Origin: Chthoniobacter flavus
Lineage (GTDB): Bacteria > Verrucomicrobiota > Verrucomicrobiia > Chthoniobacterales > Terrimicrobiaceae
Direction of reading: 5' to 3'
DNA: 6,450 nt
Assembly (NCBI GenBank): GCA_945903555.1
Contig: CAMDOJ010000099.1
Coordinates: forward strand, 1-6,450
The notes under the pieces are model-generated. The model ran no database searches. It saw only the letters and a program-made list of their open reading frames with translations, and was not told where the DNA came from. The translations under genes were made by a program, and so were the position numbers. Below are positions 1-6,060 of this stretch, in pieces. Every line of letters starts with the position of its first letter. Within the stretch, counting starts at the first letter, position 1.

Positions 1-121
1 ATCCGGCCTACACACAGACCCCAGTGAACTGATGAACCGCATCCTCCGTGCCGCCATGCTTCACCGTGAAGGTGCAACCGCCCATGATGATCTTTCGATA
101 TTAGTAGGAGGATTCGAATGA
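1..121 (+). CDS. SpoIIE/RsbU-type PP2C protein serine phosphatase, C-terminal fragment
   Basis: Only the last 39 codons are in the window; the gene enters from the left and ends in TGA at 119-121. The frame beginning at base 2 ends with H-D-D-L-S-I-L-V-G-G-F-E. The DD-x-[ST]-x-L-V pattern is the C-terminal metal-binding motif of PP2C/SpoIIE phosphatases, which dephosphorylate anti-sigma-factor antagonists in partner-switching pathways. The stop overlaps the start of the next gene (ATGA). That gene is an anti-sigma-type kinase, which supports the assignment and implies co-transcription and translational coupling. Sensor or receiver domains, if any, lie outside the window. The family call rests on a short tail plus context, so the subfamily cannot be stated. 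Confidence 0.72.
   Translation, partial: SGLHTDPSELMNRILRAAMLHREGATAHDDLSILVGGFE
106..111 (+). promoter_or_regulatory. Shine-Dalgarno site of the anti-sigma factor gene
   Basis: A perfect AGGAGG lies 6 nt upstream of the ATG at 118. It is embedded in the codons for the last residues of the upstream phosphatase. It fixes the start of the downstream gene and is by far the best ribosome-binding site in the window; the minus-strand genes lack comparable sites. Confidence 0.85.
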
Positions 122-510
122 ACCAAAAGTGGATTTTTTCGGGAAAAACCGAAGACCTAGCCCCAGCGAGAAATGAAGTGCGAGATTTTTTACTTGCTGC
201 CGGCATGGACGACGATCTCTCCGCAACCATCGTTCTAGCCATAGACGAAGCCTGCACCAACATTATCCGCCACGCCCACAAAGGAGAAGCCAAGCCCTTT
301 CGAATCGAAATGAGACTCCTTCGAAAACGCCTTCGCATTATTTTAAGAGATTATGGAAGGCCCTGTGAAAATCCCAATGCCTATCCCCGCGACCTCAGTG
401 AAGTCCGCCCAGGTGGGTTGGGAGTTCACATTATACGGCAGGTTTTTGATCTGGTAGAGTACTCACCTCAGGCTCGAGGGACACGACTGACTCTCGAAAT
501 GGGGATTTGA
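118..510 (+). CDS. RsbW-type anti-sigma factor / serine kinase (HATPase_c_2)
   Basis: A 130-residue single-domain GHKL ATPase of the RsbW/SpoIIAB type. Such proteins bind a sigma factor, or phosphorylate an anti-anti-sigma protein, in the cytoplasm. The ATP-binding motifs are all visible: the N box around residues 43-53 (DEACTNIIRHA, with E44 and N48 as the expected Mg/ATP residues), the G1 box at 78-82 (DYGRP), and the G2 box at 99-106 (GGLGVHII). The length matches the family. The ATG overlaps the stop of the upstream PP2C phosphatase and has a perfect Shine-Dalgarno, so the two form a kinase/phosphatase switch. No STAS antagonist or sigma factor is in the window. The last 80 bp overlap the 3' end of nadC on the opposite strand, so there is no space for a private terminator. 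The family call is firm; the target is unknown. Confidence 0.9.
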   Translation: MNQKWIFSGKTEDLAPARNEVRDFLLAAGMDDDLSATIVLAIDEACTNIIRHAHKGEAKPFRIEMRLLRKRLRIILRDYGRPCENPNAYPRDLSEVRPGGLGVHIIRQVFDLVEYSPQARGTRLTLEMGI

Positions 511-1585
511 GGGTCGGCTTAACCTTGCGAACATATTTACGCCTCTGCTTAATCTCGGGTATGGCCTCGGGTATGGCCTCGGGTATGGCCTCGGGTATGG
601 CCTCGGGTATGGCCTCGGGTATGGCCTCGGGTATGGCCTCGGGTATGGCCTCGGGTATGGCCTCGGGTGTTGCCTCGGGTGTTGCCTCGGGTGTTGCCTC
701 GGGTGTTGCCTCGGGTGTTGCCTCGGGTGTTGCCTTGGCAAGCGGTTGAGGAACAAAATCGAGTCCAAAGTCCACCGAAGGGGCCGAGTGAGTGAGAGCA
801 CCGACAGAAATGAGATGAACACCCGTTTCGGCAATAGCTCGGACTGTTTCGAGGTTCACATTGCCACTGGCTTCCAATTGCATCCCAAGGGGGCACATTT
901 TTACCGCCATCCGAATGGAAGCGAGCGGCATGTTATCGAGGAGAATCACATCCACTCCACGCAGATGATAAAAAGAGCTCACTTGGTCGAGATTGTCGGC
1001 TTCCAATTCGACGCGTACGCGCGGGTTCGCTGAGCGAGCGCGGTCGATCTGCTCTTGCAGTGTTGTGATGTGGAGGCCAGCAGCAAGATGGTTATCCTTA
1101 ATCATGAACATGTCATAAAGACCCATTCGATGGTTTCTTCCCCCACCCGCAACGACAGCGGCTTTTTCCAATAGTCTCATACCTGGCGTTGTCTTGCGCG
1201 TATCGAGTATCACGGCCTTGGTTCCGCGAATAGCTTCCACATAGGTGCTCGTGATCGTGGCGATGCCGGAGAGCCTTTGAATGAAGTTCAGCGCCGTGCG
1301 TTCGGCAGTGAGAATCGAGGCGGCGGAACCTTGCACCGACAGAACAACGTCGCCCTTGGAAAAAGCGAAACCATCTGACTTCGTCTCCTCAATATGGAGC
1401 GAATCATCCACCCTTTTAAAAACCTCTGCGGCGACCTGAACCCCTGCAAGAACCCCACTCTGCCGTGCCACGATCTTCGCTCTAGCTTGGTCGCCATCCT
1501 TGGTAAACCACTTTACCGTGAGATCCCCTTTATCGATATCTTCGGCCAAGGCGAGTTCGATGATGTCCTTTTTTCTCGTCCTCAT
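431..1585 (-). CDS. nadC: Nicotinate-nucleotide pyrophosphorylase (carboxylating) with repeat-rich C-terminal extension
   Basis: Quinolinate phosphoribosyltransferase converts quinolinate and PRPP to nicotinate mononucleotide, CO2 and PPi in de novo NAD synthesis (cytoplasm). The start chosen is the ATG at 1585-1583, giving 384 residues; it places the family-typical ALAEDIDKGDLT at residues 12-23. A TTG further upstream (1648) would add 21 unlikely residues inside rnd. Signature elements are AERTALNF (94-101), DTRKTTPG (128-135), GGGRNHRMGL (147-156) and IKDNH (162-166), followed by LEADN, ILLDN, EASGN and a terminal SVGALTHS-DFGLDF segment. The enzyme core is therefore complete at about residue 279, the usual family size. 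It is followed by six ATPE and nine AIPE repeats (residues 285-344) and a basic 40-residue tail (KQRRKYVRKVK). That extension is not part of the known enzyme fold. It is the last gene of the nuoB-nuoC-rnd-nadC cluster, 17 bp after rnd, with no clear Shine-Dalgarno. Its 3' end runs 80 bp into the convergent anti-sigma gene. Confidence 0.93.
   Translation of the reverse strand: MRTRKKDIIELALAEDIDKGDLTVKWFTKDGDQARAKIVARQSGVLAGVQVAAEVFKRVDDSLHIEETKSDGFAFSKGDVVLSVQGSAASILTAERTALNFIQRLSGIATITSTYVEAIRGTKAVILDTRKTTPGMRLLEKAAVVAGGGRNHRMGLYDMFMIKDNHLAAGLHITTLQEQIDRARSANPRVRVELEADNLDQVSSFYHLRGVDVILLDNMPLASIRMAVKMCPLGMQLEASGNVNLETVRAIAETGVHLISVGALTHSAPSVDFGLDFVPQPLAKATPEATPEATPEATPEATPEATPEAIPEAIPEAIPEAIPEAIPEAIPEAIPEAIPEAIPEIKQRRKYVRKVKPTLKSPFRESVVSLEPEVSTLPDQKPAV
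554..733 (-). repeat. 12-bp tandem repeat, 15 units, within nadC
   Basis: Fifteen contiguous perfect 12-bp units are present. On the plus strand, nine copies of CTCGGGTATGGC (554-661) are followed by six copies of CTCGGGTGTTGC (662-733). Read on the nadC strand they encode (ATPE)6 then (AIPE)9. The two unit types differ at two linked positions, one nonsynonymous (Ile ATA versus Thr ACA) and one synonymous (GCC versus GCA). The types are not interspersed, which points to recent slippage expansion of each type. Since 12 is a multiple of 3, any copy-number change keeps the frame. All six frames are stop-free here, so long open frames in the other frames are artefacts. Confidence 0.97.
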
Positions 1586-1602
1586 GCGATAGACCGAATT
1601 TT

Positions 1603-2664
1603 TTAAGGGACTAAAATGGGCGCAAGCCCCAGGAGCCCACGCTGCCAATTCATAAGCGCAGGCGCATTGTCATCAGCGGCAGTCGCCTCCAATGCAGCTC
1701 GCGGAGCAATGATCGAAGGATCCAACGCTAATTCCGCCGCGACTCGGTCACGGATTTTTTTGAGGGCCTCGCTGCGATCGACTTGTTCTTTGGAGACGCG
1801 TTTGCGACGAACTTTTTCTATCTGCGGCCATTCCTCTTCGGGAATTTGAAGCGCAAGCGCAATCATGACATCAAAACTTTTGCGCCGCCGGCCATTCATA
1901 CGAGGGGTCGAGAAGGGGTCGCCATTTGCGACTTGGAATGCGACTCGAAGGAGATCCTCATTCCCGATGACGTGAAAAGATGGGCGATCCCATCCCTTCG
2001 CCTCGGTATCGCGCCAAAACCACAAGGCGCGCAAAATGGCTTGGGCGCGGGGCGAGAGAGCCGAGGATCCGCTGATTCGCCAAACGGTGGACTCATCGCG
2101 CTCTTTGACCTCTCTGGTCGAAGCGATCATGCGGTCACGACTTTCGACGAACCACTCCCAACGCTGTAGTCGATGAAGTTCGGCCTCCAACGTATCGGCA
2201 ATCTCAAAAAGGTAACGCGTATCGTTGAGCGCGTATTCAACCATGATCGGTGGCAGCGGGCGAATGGCCCAATTTGCCTTCTGCGAGGCCTTGGAAAGAG
2301 TAACACCGAAGCGTTCCTCGACCAATGCCGCTAACCCGAGTGCCGACTTTCCGGAAATCCTCGCGGCTATCATCGTATCAAAAAGATCTACTGGTTCAAA
2401 ATGACCAGCCCGGCGAAGAAGTCGAAGATCGTAGTCCGCACCGTGAAAAACCAATCGGCGTGAACACACGACATCGTAGAGCGGTTGCAGATCTACACCC
2501 GCCAGCGGATCCACCAGCACATGCTCATCCGCAGCGCTCACTTGAATGAGGCAGAGCTTCTCAAAGTAGCAATGCAGGCTATCAGCCTCTGTATCGAGAG
2601 CGACGCGCGAACATTCGGACAGTCGGGCGACTAACTCCGATAGGGCCTTATCTTCAGCAATCAA
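1603..2664 (-). CDS. rnd: Ribonuclease D (DEDDy 3'-5' exoribonuclease with HRDC domain)
   Basis: A 353-residue RNase D, which trims 3' ends of tRNA precursors and other structured RNAs in the cytoplasm. The N-terminal exonuclease domain shows the DEDD metal ligands: D24 and E26 in ALDTEAD (Exo I), D79 in HGADYDL (Exo II), and Y144/D148 in YALNDTRYL (Exo III, the DEDDy subtype). An HRDC-like nucleic-acid-binding domain follows at roughly residues 205-285 (SPRAQAILRALWFWRDTEAKGWDRPSF, then a DLLRVA segment). The start is TTG at 2664-2662, overlapping the nuoC stop as TTGA. The reading frame is closed by a TGA shortly upstream and no ATG lies before the DTE motif, so TTG is the best start. No Shine-Dalgarno is seen, so translational coupling to nuoC is likely. 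Length and motifs indicate an intact gene. Confidence 0.93.
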   Translation of the reverse strand: MIAEDKALSELVARLSECSRVALDTEADSLHCYFEKLCLIQVSAADEHVLVDPLAGVDLQPLYDVVCSRRLVFHGADYDLRLLRRAGHFEPVDLFDTMIAARISGKSALGLAALVEERFGVTLSKASQKANWAIRPLPPIMVEYALNDTRYLFEIADTLEAELHRLQRWEWFVESRDRMIASTREVKERDESTVWRISGSSALSPRAQAILRALWFWRDTEAKGWDRPSFHVIGNEDLLRVAFQVANGDPFSTPRMNGRRRKSFDVMIALALQIPEEEWPQIEKVRRKRVSKEQVDRSEALKKIRDRVAAELALDPSIIAPRAALEATAADDNAPALMNWQRGLLGLAPILVP

Positions 2665-3263
2665 GGTTGAGCGATGTTTTTTTCAGGCGTCGTTAGGTCT
2701 TCAGCGTGACGAGCCCGTGGTTCGCGTACCTGAGTGGTGCCATCCGTGGGCACAGTAACAAATGGCCCACCAGCAAGAGGAGCGGGATGGCTGAATGCCA
2801 CACCTGGCGCGTCGCTGTGTTTTCCTTCAAGGGGAAAATCCTTGCGCAGCGGGTGGTAAGGAAACCCCTCCCACATAAGGATACGGCGAAGGTCGGGATG
2901 ATTCACAAAGCGAATCCCCATCATGTCGTAAACTTCGCGCTCGTGCCAATCCGCCGTCGGCCAGATGTCGGATACGGTGGGAGCTTGGCAATCATCTTCG
3001 CTCACGGTGGCCTTGAGACGAAGATGAATCCGGTCTCTCATCGAATAAAGTTCGTAGACCATCTCGAAGCGGGGTTCTTCACCGAAATGATCCACGCTGG
3101 AAACGTCAATGAGGTAATTGAAACCAAGAACGTCGCGGGCATGGAGGCAGATGTCGCGAAGTGAGGAAAGCTGGATGGTGAGAGAATACTCATCTCGGAA
3201 AAATGTCTCCTTTAGAACCGCATTCGGAAATGCAGCACGGATTTTTTGAATGGTTTCGATCAT
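2661..3263 (-). CDS. nuoC: NADH-quinone oxidoreductase subunit C (30 kDa)
   Basis: A 200-residue subunit of the peripheral arm of proton-pumping complex I, where it helps build the quinone-site module together with NuoD and NuoB. The 30-kDa-subunit signature is intact at residues 108-129 (EREVYDMMGI, then HPDLRRIL), followed by GFPYHPLRKDFPLEG. A longer open frame extends upstream to 3371. The ATG at 3263-3261 is preferred because it overlaps the nuoB stop as ATGA and leaves a normal N-terminus (MIETIQKIRAAFPN). The C-terminal 45-50 residues after the signature (PGVAFSHPAPLAGGPF to TPEKNIAQP) are loosely conserved. It is a stand-alone NuoC, not the NuoCD fusion of enterobacteria. nuoD does not follow; the next gene is rnd. 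Confidence 0.93.
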   Translation of the reverse strand: MIETIQKIRAAFPNAVLKETFFRDEYSLTIQLSSLRDICLHARDVLGFNYLIDVSSVDHFGEEPRFEMVYELYSMRDRIHLRLKATVSEDDCQAPTVSDIWPTADWHEREVYDMMGIRFVNHPDLRRILMWEGFPYHPLRKDFPLEGKHSDAPGVAFSHPAPLAGGPFVTVPTDGTTQVREPRARHAEDLTTPEKNIAQP

Positions 3264-3784
3264 ATGGATTCGAGCAATACTCGTTTTTGGTCCTGAACAG
3301 CGTGCTCTCCCATGATTTTTTTCTGAAGTCGCATGAGTCCGTCGAGAAGGGCTTCCGGACGGGGCGGGCAACCGGAGATGTAGACATCAACAGGAATGAG
3401 GTGGTCGATGCCTTGGAGGACTGCATAACTGCGATACATGCCGCCGGAAGAGGCACAGGCACCCATGGCGATGCACCATTTCGGCTCGGGCATTTGATCC
3501 CAGATGCGTTTCACGGCAAGGGCCATTTTATAAGTGACCGTCCCTGCGACGATCATCACATCGGCTTGGCGCGGGGAAAATCGCATCACCTCGGCGCCAA
3601 AGCGCGAGATATCAAATCGGGAAGAGGAAGCGGCCATGAGCTCGATCGCGCAGCAGGCCAACCCCATCGGCATTGGCCAAAGTGAATTGCTGCGCATCCA
3701 GTTGATGGCGGCATCCACCTGCGTGAAGATCACATTCCCTTCGATCTTGGCATCGTATGCGACCGGGCTAAGTGTGTTTGACAT
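3260..3784 (-). CDS. nuoB: NADH-quinone oxidoreductase subunit B (N2 iron-sulfur cluster subunit)
   Basis: A 174-residue NuoB/PSST homologue that carries the terminal [4Fe-4S] cluster N2, which passes electrons to quinone in complex I at the cytoplasmic membrane. All four cluster ligands are present: C44 and C45 in GLACCAIELM, C110 in GACASSGG, and C139 in SGCPPRPEAL. The SNSLWP and RFSPRQADVMIVAGTVT segments are also family-typical. The ATG at 3784 gives the usual short N-terminus. An in-frame GTG at 3847 would add 21 residues (MDLFFSKIRLAAG...) and cannot be excluded, but neither start has a strong Shine-Dalgarno. It is the first gene of the minus-strand cluster and is divergent from the PhoD-like gene, and nuoA is absent. 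The subunit looks functional. Confidence 0.94.
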   Translation of the reverse strand: MSNTLSPVAYDAKIEGNVIFTQVDAAINWMRSNSLWPMPMGLACCAIELMAASSSRFDISRFGAEVMRFSPRQADVMIVAGTVTYKMALAVKRIWDQMPEPKWCIAMGACASSGGMYRSYAVLQGIDHLIPVDVYISGCPPRPEALLDGLMRLQKKIMGEHAVQDQKRVLLESI

Positions 3785-3890
3785 GGCAACCAAGGTATTT
3801 TCAGATTCCCCAGCGGCAAGCCGAATTTTGGAAAAAAACAGATCCACCTGTCCGATTGCACCCGAGTGGCATCTAGGCTAGTGCCATGTG
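3785..3890. promoter_or_regulatory. Divergent intergenic region between nuoB and the PhoD-like gene
   Basis: These 106 bp must contain the promoter for the nuoB-nuoC-rnd-nadC cluster and probably that for the phosphoesterase. I see no convincing -35/-10 pair on either strand. A 5-bp inverted repeat (TGGCA at 3867-3871, TGCCA at 3882-3886) sits just before the phosphoesterase start, but it is too short to call an operator. Confidence 0.4.
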
Positions 3891-4868
3891 ATGCCAATTC
3901 GACTTTTCTGTAAAACGTCACTTTTCCTCGCTTGTTTGCTGTCTATTTCTGCCATTCCAGCTATCCAAGCGCAAGAACCACTCACCCGATTAGCCTTCGG
4001 ATCGTGTAACCGCCAAGACCTCCCCCAACCTCTATGGTCACCCATTCTAAATTTCCAACCCCAAGCATGGATCTGGCTTGGGGACAACATTTACGGAGAT
4101 ACAAATGACATGGCCGTTCTGGAAGAAAAGTGGAACACCCAAAAGGCTAATCCCAATTACACAAAGCTCCGCGCACTCTGCCCAGTGATTGGCATTTGGG
4201 ATGACCACGACTATGGACGGAACAATGCCGGTTTTGGGTATCCTTTCAAAAAAGAGTCCCAAAAACTTCTCCTCGACTTTTTGGATGAACCCACGGAGAG
4301 CCCAAGGCGGAACCAATCCGGCATCTATACCACACGCAGATTTGGCCCTTCCGGCAGCGAGCTCTGCGTGATTTTACTCGATGGTAGAAGTTTTCGCGGG
4401 GCCCCAAAAAGCGGCGGCGACATCCTCGGCGAGGCACAGTGGCTCTGGCTCACTGATATCCTTGAGAATAGCACGGCTCAAGTTCACCTGATCTGCTCTG
4501 GTAGCCAGATTCTTCCAACCGAGCACCGACATGAAAAATGGGCCGACTACCCGGATTCGCGCAAGCGGCTCCTTGACTTATTAGCGCGAACCCAGAAAAC
4601 CGGCGTCATTTTCCTAAGCGGCGATCGTCACATGGCTGAAATTTCGCGCCTCGAGCATGCGGGCACTTCTTTCACCGAAGTCACGTCCAGCGGGATGACG
4701 CATTTCAGACACGATTCCAACAATGAGAAAAACAGCCTTCGAATCGGCGATTTTTTTGCCGACTTAAACTTCGGGACGATAGAAATCGACTGGGATTTGA
4801 AAATAATATCCCTCGCAATCAGGACACAAGCAGGATCAGTCGTCAGAAATACGGAAGTCCGCTTTTAA
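3891..4868 (+). CDS. Secreted PhoD-like metallophosphoesterase (alkaline phosphatase D family)
   Basis: A 325-residue predicted exported phosphoesterase. The N-terminus has a Sec-type signal peptide: basic start (MPIRLFCK), hydrophobic core (about residues 9-25), and a likely cut after AIQA at residue 27. The mature protein opens with LAFGSCNRQ, a hallmark of PhoD-like proteins. Metal-binding motifs follow: WLGDNIYGD (62-70), WDDHDYG (103-109) and SGDRHMAE (243-250). These are consistent with a PhoD-type phosphomonoesterase or phosphodiesterase active site acting outside the cytoplasm. It lacks the long N-terminal domain and twin-arginine signal of classical PhoD (usually well over 450 residues) and so belongs to the short PhoD-like group. 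The start is either GTG 3888 or ATG 3891; I prefer ATG, though no good Shine-Dalgarno is visible. It is a single gene divergent from nuoB with no clear terminator. The substrate is unknown. Confidence 0.87.
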   Translation: MPIRLFCKTSLFLACLLSISAIPAIQAQEPLTRLAFGSCNRQDLPQPLWSPILNFQPQAWIWLGDNIYGDTNDMAVLEEKWNTQKANPNYTKLRALCPVIGIWDDHDYGRNNAGFGYPFKKESQKLLLDFLDEPTESPRRNQSGIYTTRRFGPSGSELCVILLDGRSFRGAPKSGGDILGEAQWLWLTDILENSTAQVHLICSGSQILPTEHRHEKWADYPDSRKRLLDLLARTQKTGVIFLSGDRHMAEISRLEHAGTSFTEVTSSGMTHFRHDSNNEKNSLRIGDFFADLNFGTIEIDWDLKIISLAIRTQAGSVVRNTEVRF

Positions 4869-4881
4869 ATAATGTCGGGGC

Positions 4882-4914
4882 CGGAGCAAAACTAGACAGA
4901 GACGGAGCAAAACT
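4882..4914. repeat. Pair of 12-bp direct repeats, possible insertion-sequence end
   Basis: CGGAGCAAAACT occurs at 4882-4893 and again at 4903-4914, 21 bp apart, just after the PhoD-like gene. A TGT sits at 4873, and TAGACA follows the first copy. Tandem transposase-binding sites at an element tip are common in IS21/IS481-like and related transposons, and a decayed transposase lies downstream. I did not find a matching copy or inverted copy near 6100, so the other end is missing or beyond recognition. Which way the element tip points is uncertain. Confidence 0.45.
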
Positions 4915-4919
4915 TGATT

Positions 4920-5185
4920 TCTGCAGGCTCGCACTCGAAACGACTGGTGATGAGGTGATTTCAAGTGAGAGTCGGGCATCGTTCGCAGGATACGGCTATG
5001 CCGGAGGGCAACCGGAGCGGTGGACGTTGCCAAAGGGGCTGATACCTCGGTGTTGCGGCACGGCTTACCCCGGGCCGCGACACTCTTCGCAAAAAGCCCA
5101 TTGGCCCAATGCGGAAAACTCCGGGGGGTTGGGGGCAGCGCCCGAATAGTTGAAGATTGGCGAAGGCACACTAATGAGCCGATAC
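4920..5185 (+). other. Noncoding GC-rich stretch with strong hairpins; possible group II intron debris
   Basis: No credible coding region is seen. The DNA has well-formed inverted repeats: a 9-bp stem (one G-U) TGTTGCGGC 5051-5059 with GCCGCGACA 5074-5082; GGCAAC 5007-5012 with GTTGCC 5026-5031; and CCCAA 5105-5109 with TTGGG 5129-5133. The last of these encloses an AATGCGGAAAAC segment that recalls the small domain V hairpin of bacterial group II introns. The catalytic AGC of domain V is not intact here (GGC), so at best this is a dead fragment. It could equally be structured leader or subterminal DNA of the insertion element. No reverse transcriptase is nearby. Confidence 0.3.
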
Positions 5186-5189
5186 TGCC

Positions 5190-6060
5190 TTGCGTGCAAA
5201 GAAACAACTCATTCATCGCCAGCCGCTCGGTATCATCCGCAGTCTTCTCAAGGATTTCAACTCCGGCGCGCTCGACGCTCCCAGTGCCGCCGCCCGCTTG
5301 GGCGTGAGGAGTGGCCGCCTGCGGTCCTCAAATTTCTCAAGAGGAGAAAAGGTAAATAAAGAAAAGGTGGTAGTGGGAAGCGCGAAGAGTGGCTGGTAGC
5401 GAGTAACTGGTGGCGGGCAGAAATAAAGGGTAGTCGGGAGGCTTCCTGCCAGTTCAAAGCCCGCCCAACTATCAGCTACTCGCTGACGAAATGGAGCAGC
5501 TGTGCAACTTCAAGCGAGCCCGCGCAACGCTCGAATCCTACGTCAAAACCAACCTCTCCCACCTGGTTCCCACGCCCGCCCCAAAGAAGCGCACCTATCG
5601 GCGCTTCCGCCGCGCCCACGTCGGCGAACTATGGCAACACGACAGTTCGATCCACCAGTGGTGGCCGGCCCCTAACAAACAAACGCTGCTACTTACCGTC
5701 GATGACTGCTCGGGGTTGTTTGTCGCGGGCCGTTTCGTCGAGCGATGATACCACCTGGAACCACTTCCAACATTTTCGCGAGGCCTTCTCGAACGTCAGG
5801 GCCTGCCCGAGGCGATCTATACCGACGCCCTGAGCATCTTCGGGCCGAGTTCCAGCAACCATCACGCCGATCCGCGCAGCAATTTTCAGCGCGCCTTGCG
5901 GGCACTCCACGTCGCGCACCTCGTGGCACCGACGGCGCAAGCCAAAGGCAAGATCGAGCGCGCTTTTCAAACCTTTCAAAACCGTCTCGTCACCCTGCTG
6001 GCGCACGCAGAAGTCAACGACTGGAAGTCCGCAGAACTTTTCAAAAATTTTCTATCGACT
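5190..6060 (+). pseudogene. DDE/rve-domain transposase, multiply disrupted
   Basis: Pieces of one transposase can be followed through three frames. An N-terminal HTH-like part (LGIIRSLLKDFNSGALDAPSAAARLGV) covers about 5220-5306. A short piece (EEWPPAVLKFLK, about 5306-5341) is in another frame, suggesting loss of the segment between. A TGG-rich insert occupies about 5345-5437. The catalytic region resumes at about 5440 (FLPVQSPPNYQLLADEMEQLCNFKRA), continuing through LWQHDSSIHQWW and LLLTVDD to VER, where it meets TGA at 5746. A +1 shift makes DTTWNHFQHFREAF readable from 5747, and a second shift near 5790 restores the first frame for LERQGLPEAIYTDALSIFG and AQAKGKIERAFQTFQNRLVTLLAH. The presumed DDE residues remain visible (D at 5641, D at 5824, E at 5956). 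Similarity fades after about 6030, so the C-terminus is lost. It is not functional. Family placement (ISNCY/IS1202-like) is from memory. Confidence 0.82.
5345..5437. repeat. TGG-rich low-complexity insert in the transposase pseudogene
   Basis: About 93 bp interrupt the transposase between the FLK and FLP codons. The plus strand is rich in G and A with recurring near-repeats (GGTGGTAGTGGGAAG, GTGGCTGGTAGCGAG, AACTGGTGGCGGGCAG). GAGG occurs at both edges (5341-5344 and 5438-5441), which could be a short target duplication or chance. It resembles degenerate dispersed TGGCTGGTAGCGAGTAACTGG-type repeats that I recall from various bacterial genomes, but the identity is uncertain. It contains no credible coding capacity. 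Confidence 0.4.

Noticed and set aside
554..733. CRISPR array
   Set aside because: Units are 12 bp and directly contiguous with no unique spacers, and they lie inside a coding frame.
507..749. Open plus-strand frame encoding a long Met-Ala-Ser-Gly repeat
   Set aside because: It is the antisense reading of the 12-bp repeat in nadC; a stop-free repeat of 12 bp opens all six frames, and no start signal or domain supports it.
463..896. Other minus-strand frames with PRPYPRQH or GNTRGHTR repeats
   Set aside because: Same repeat read in the two other frames of nadC; only the NadC frame joins to a conserved enzyme core.
3264..3371. Longer NuoC N-terminus starting at 3371
   Set aside because: The extra 36 residues are low-quality sequence read antisense-like within nuoB; the ATG at 3263 overlaps the nuoB stop and gives a normal NuoC start.
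3856..3884. TTGCAC/TAGTGC as promoter for the PhoD-like gene
   Set aside because: The -10 match is poor and lies almost on the start codon.
5150..5359. Open frame starting MKIGEGTLMSRYC as a gene
   Set aside because: It only overlaps the transposase fragments out of frame, apart from the WPPAVLKFLK piece, which is better explained as part of the broken transposase.
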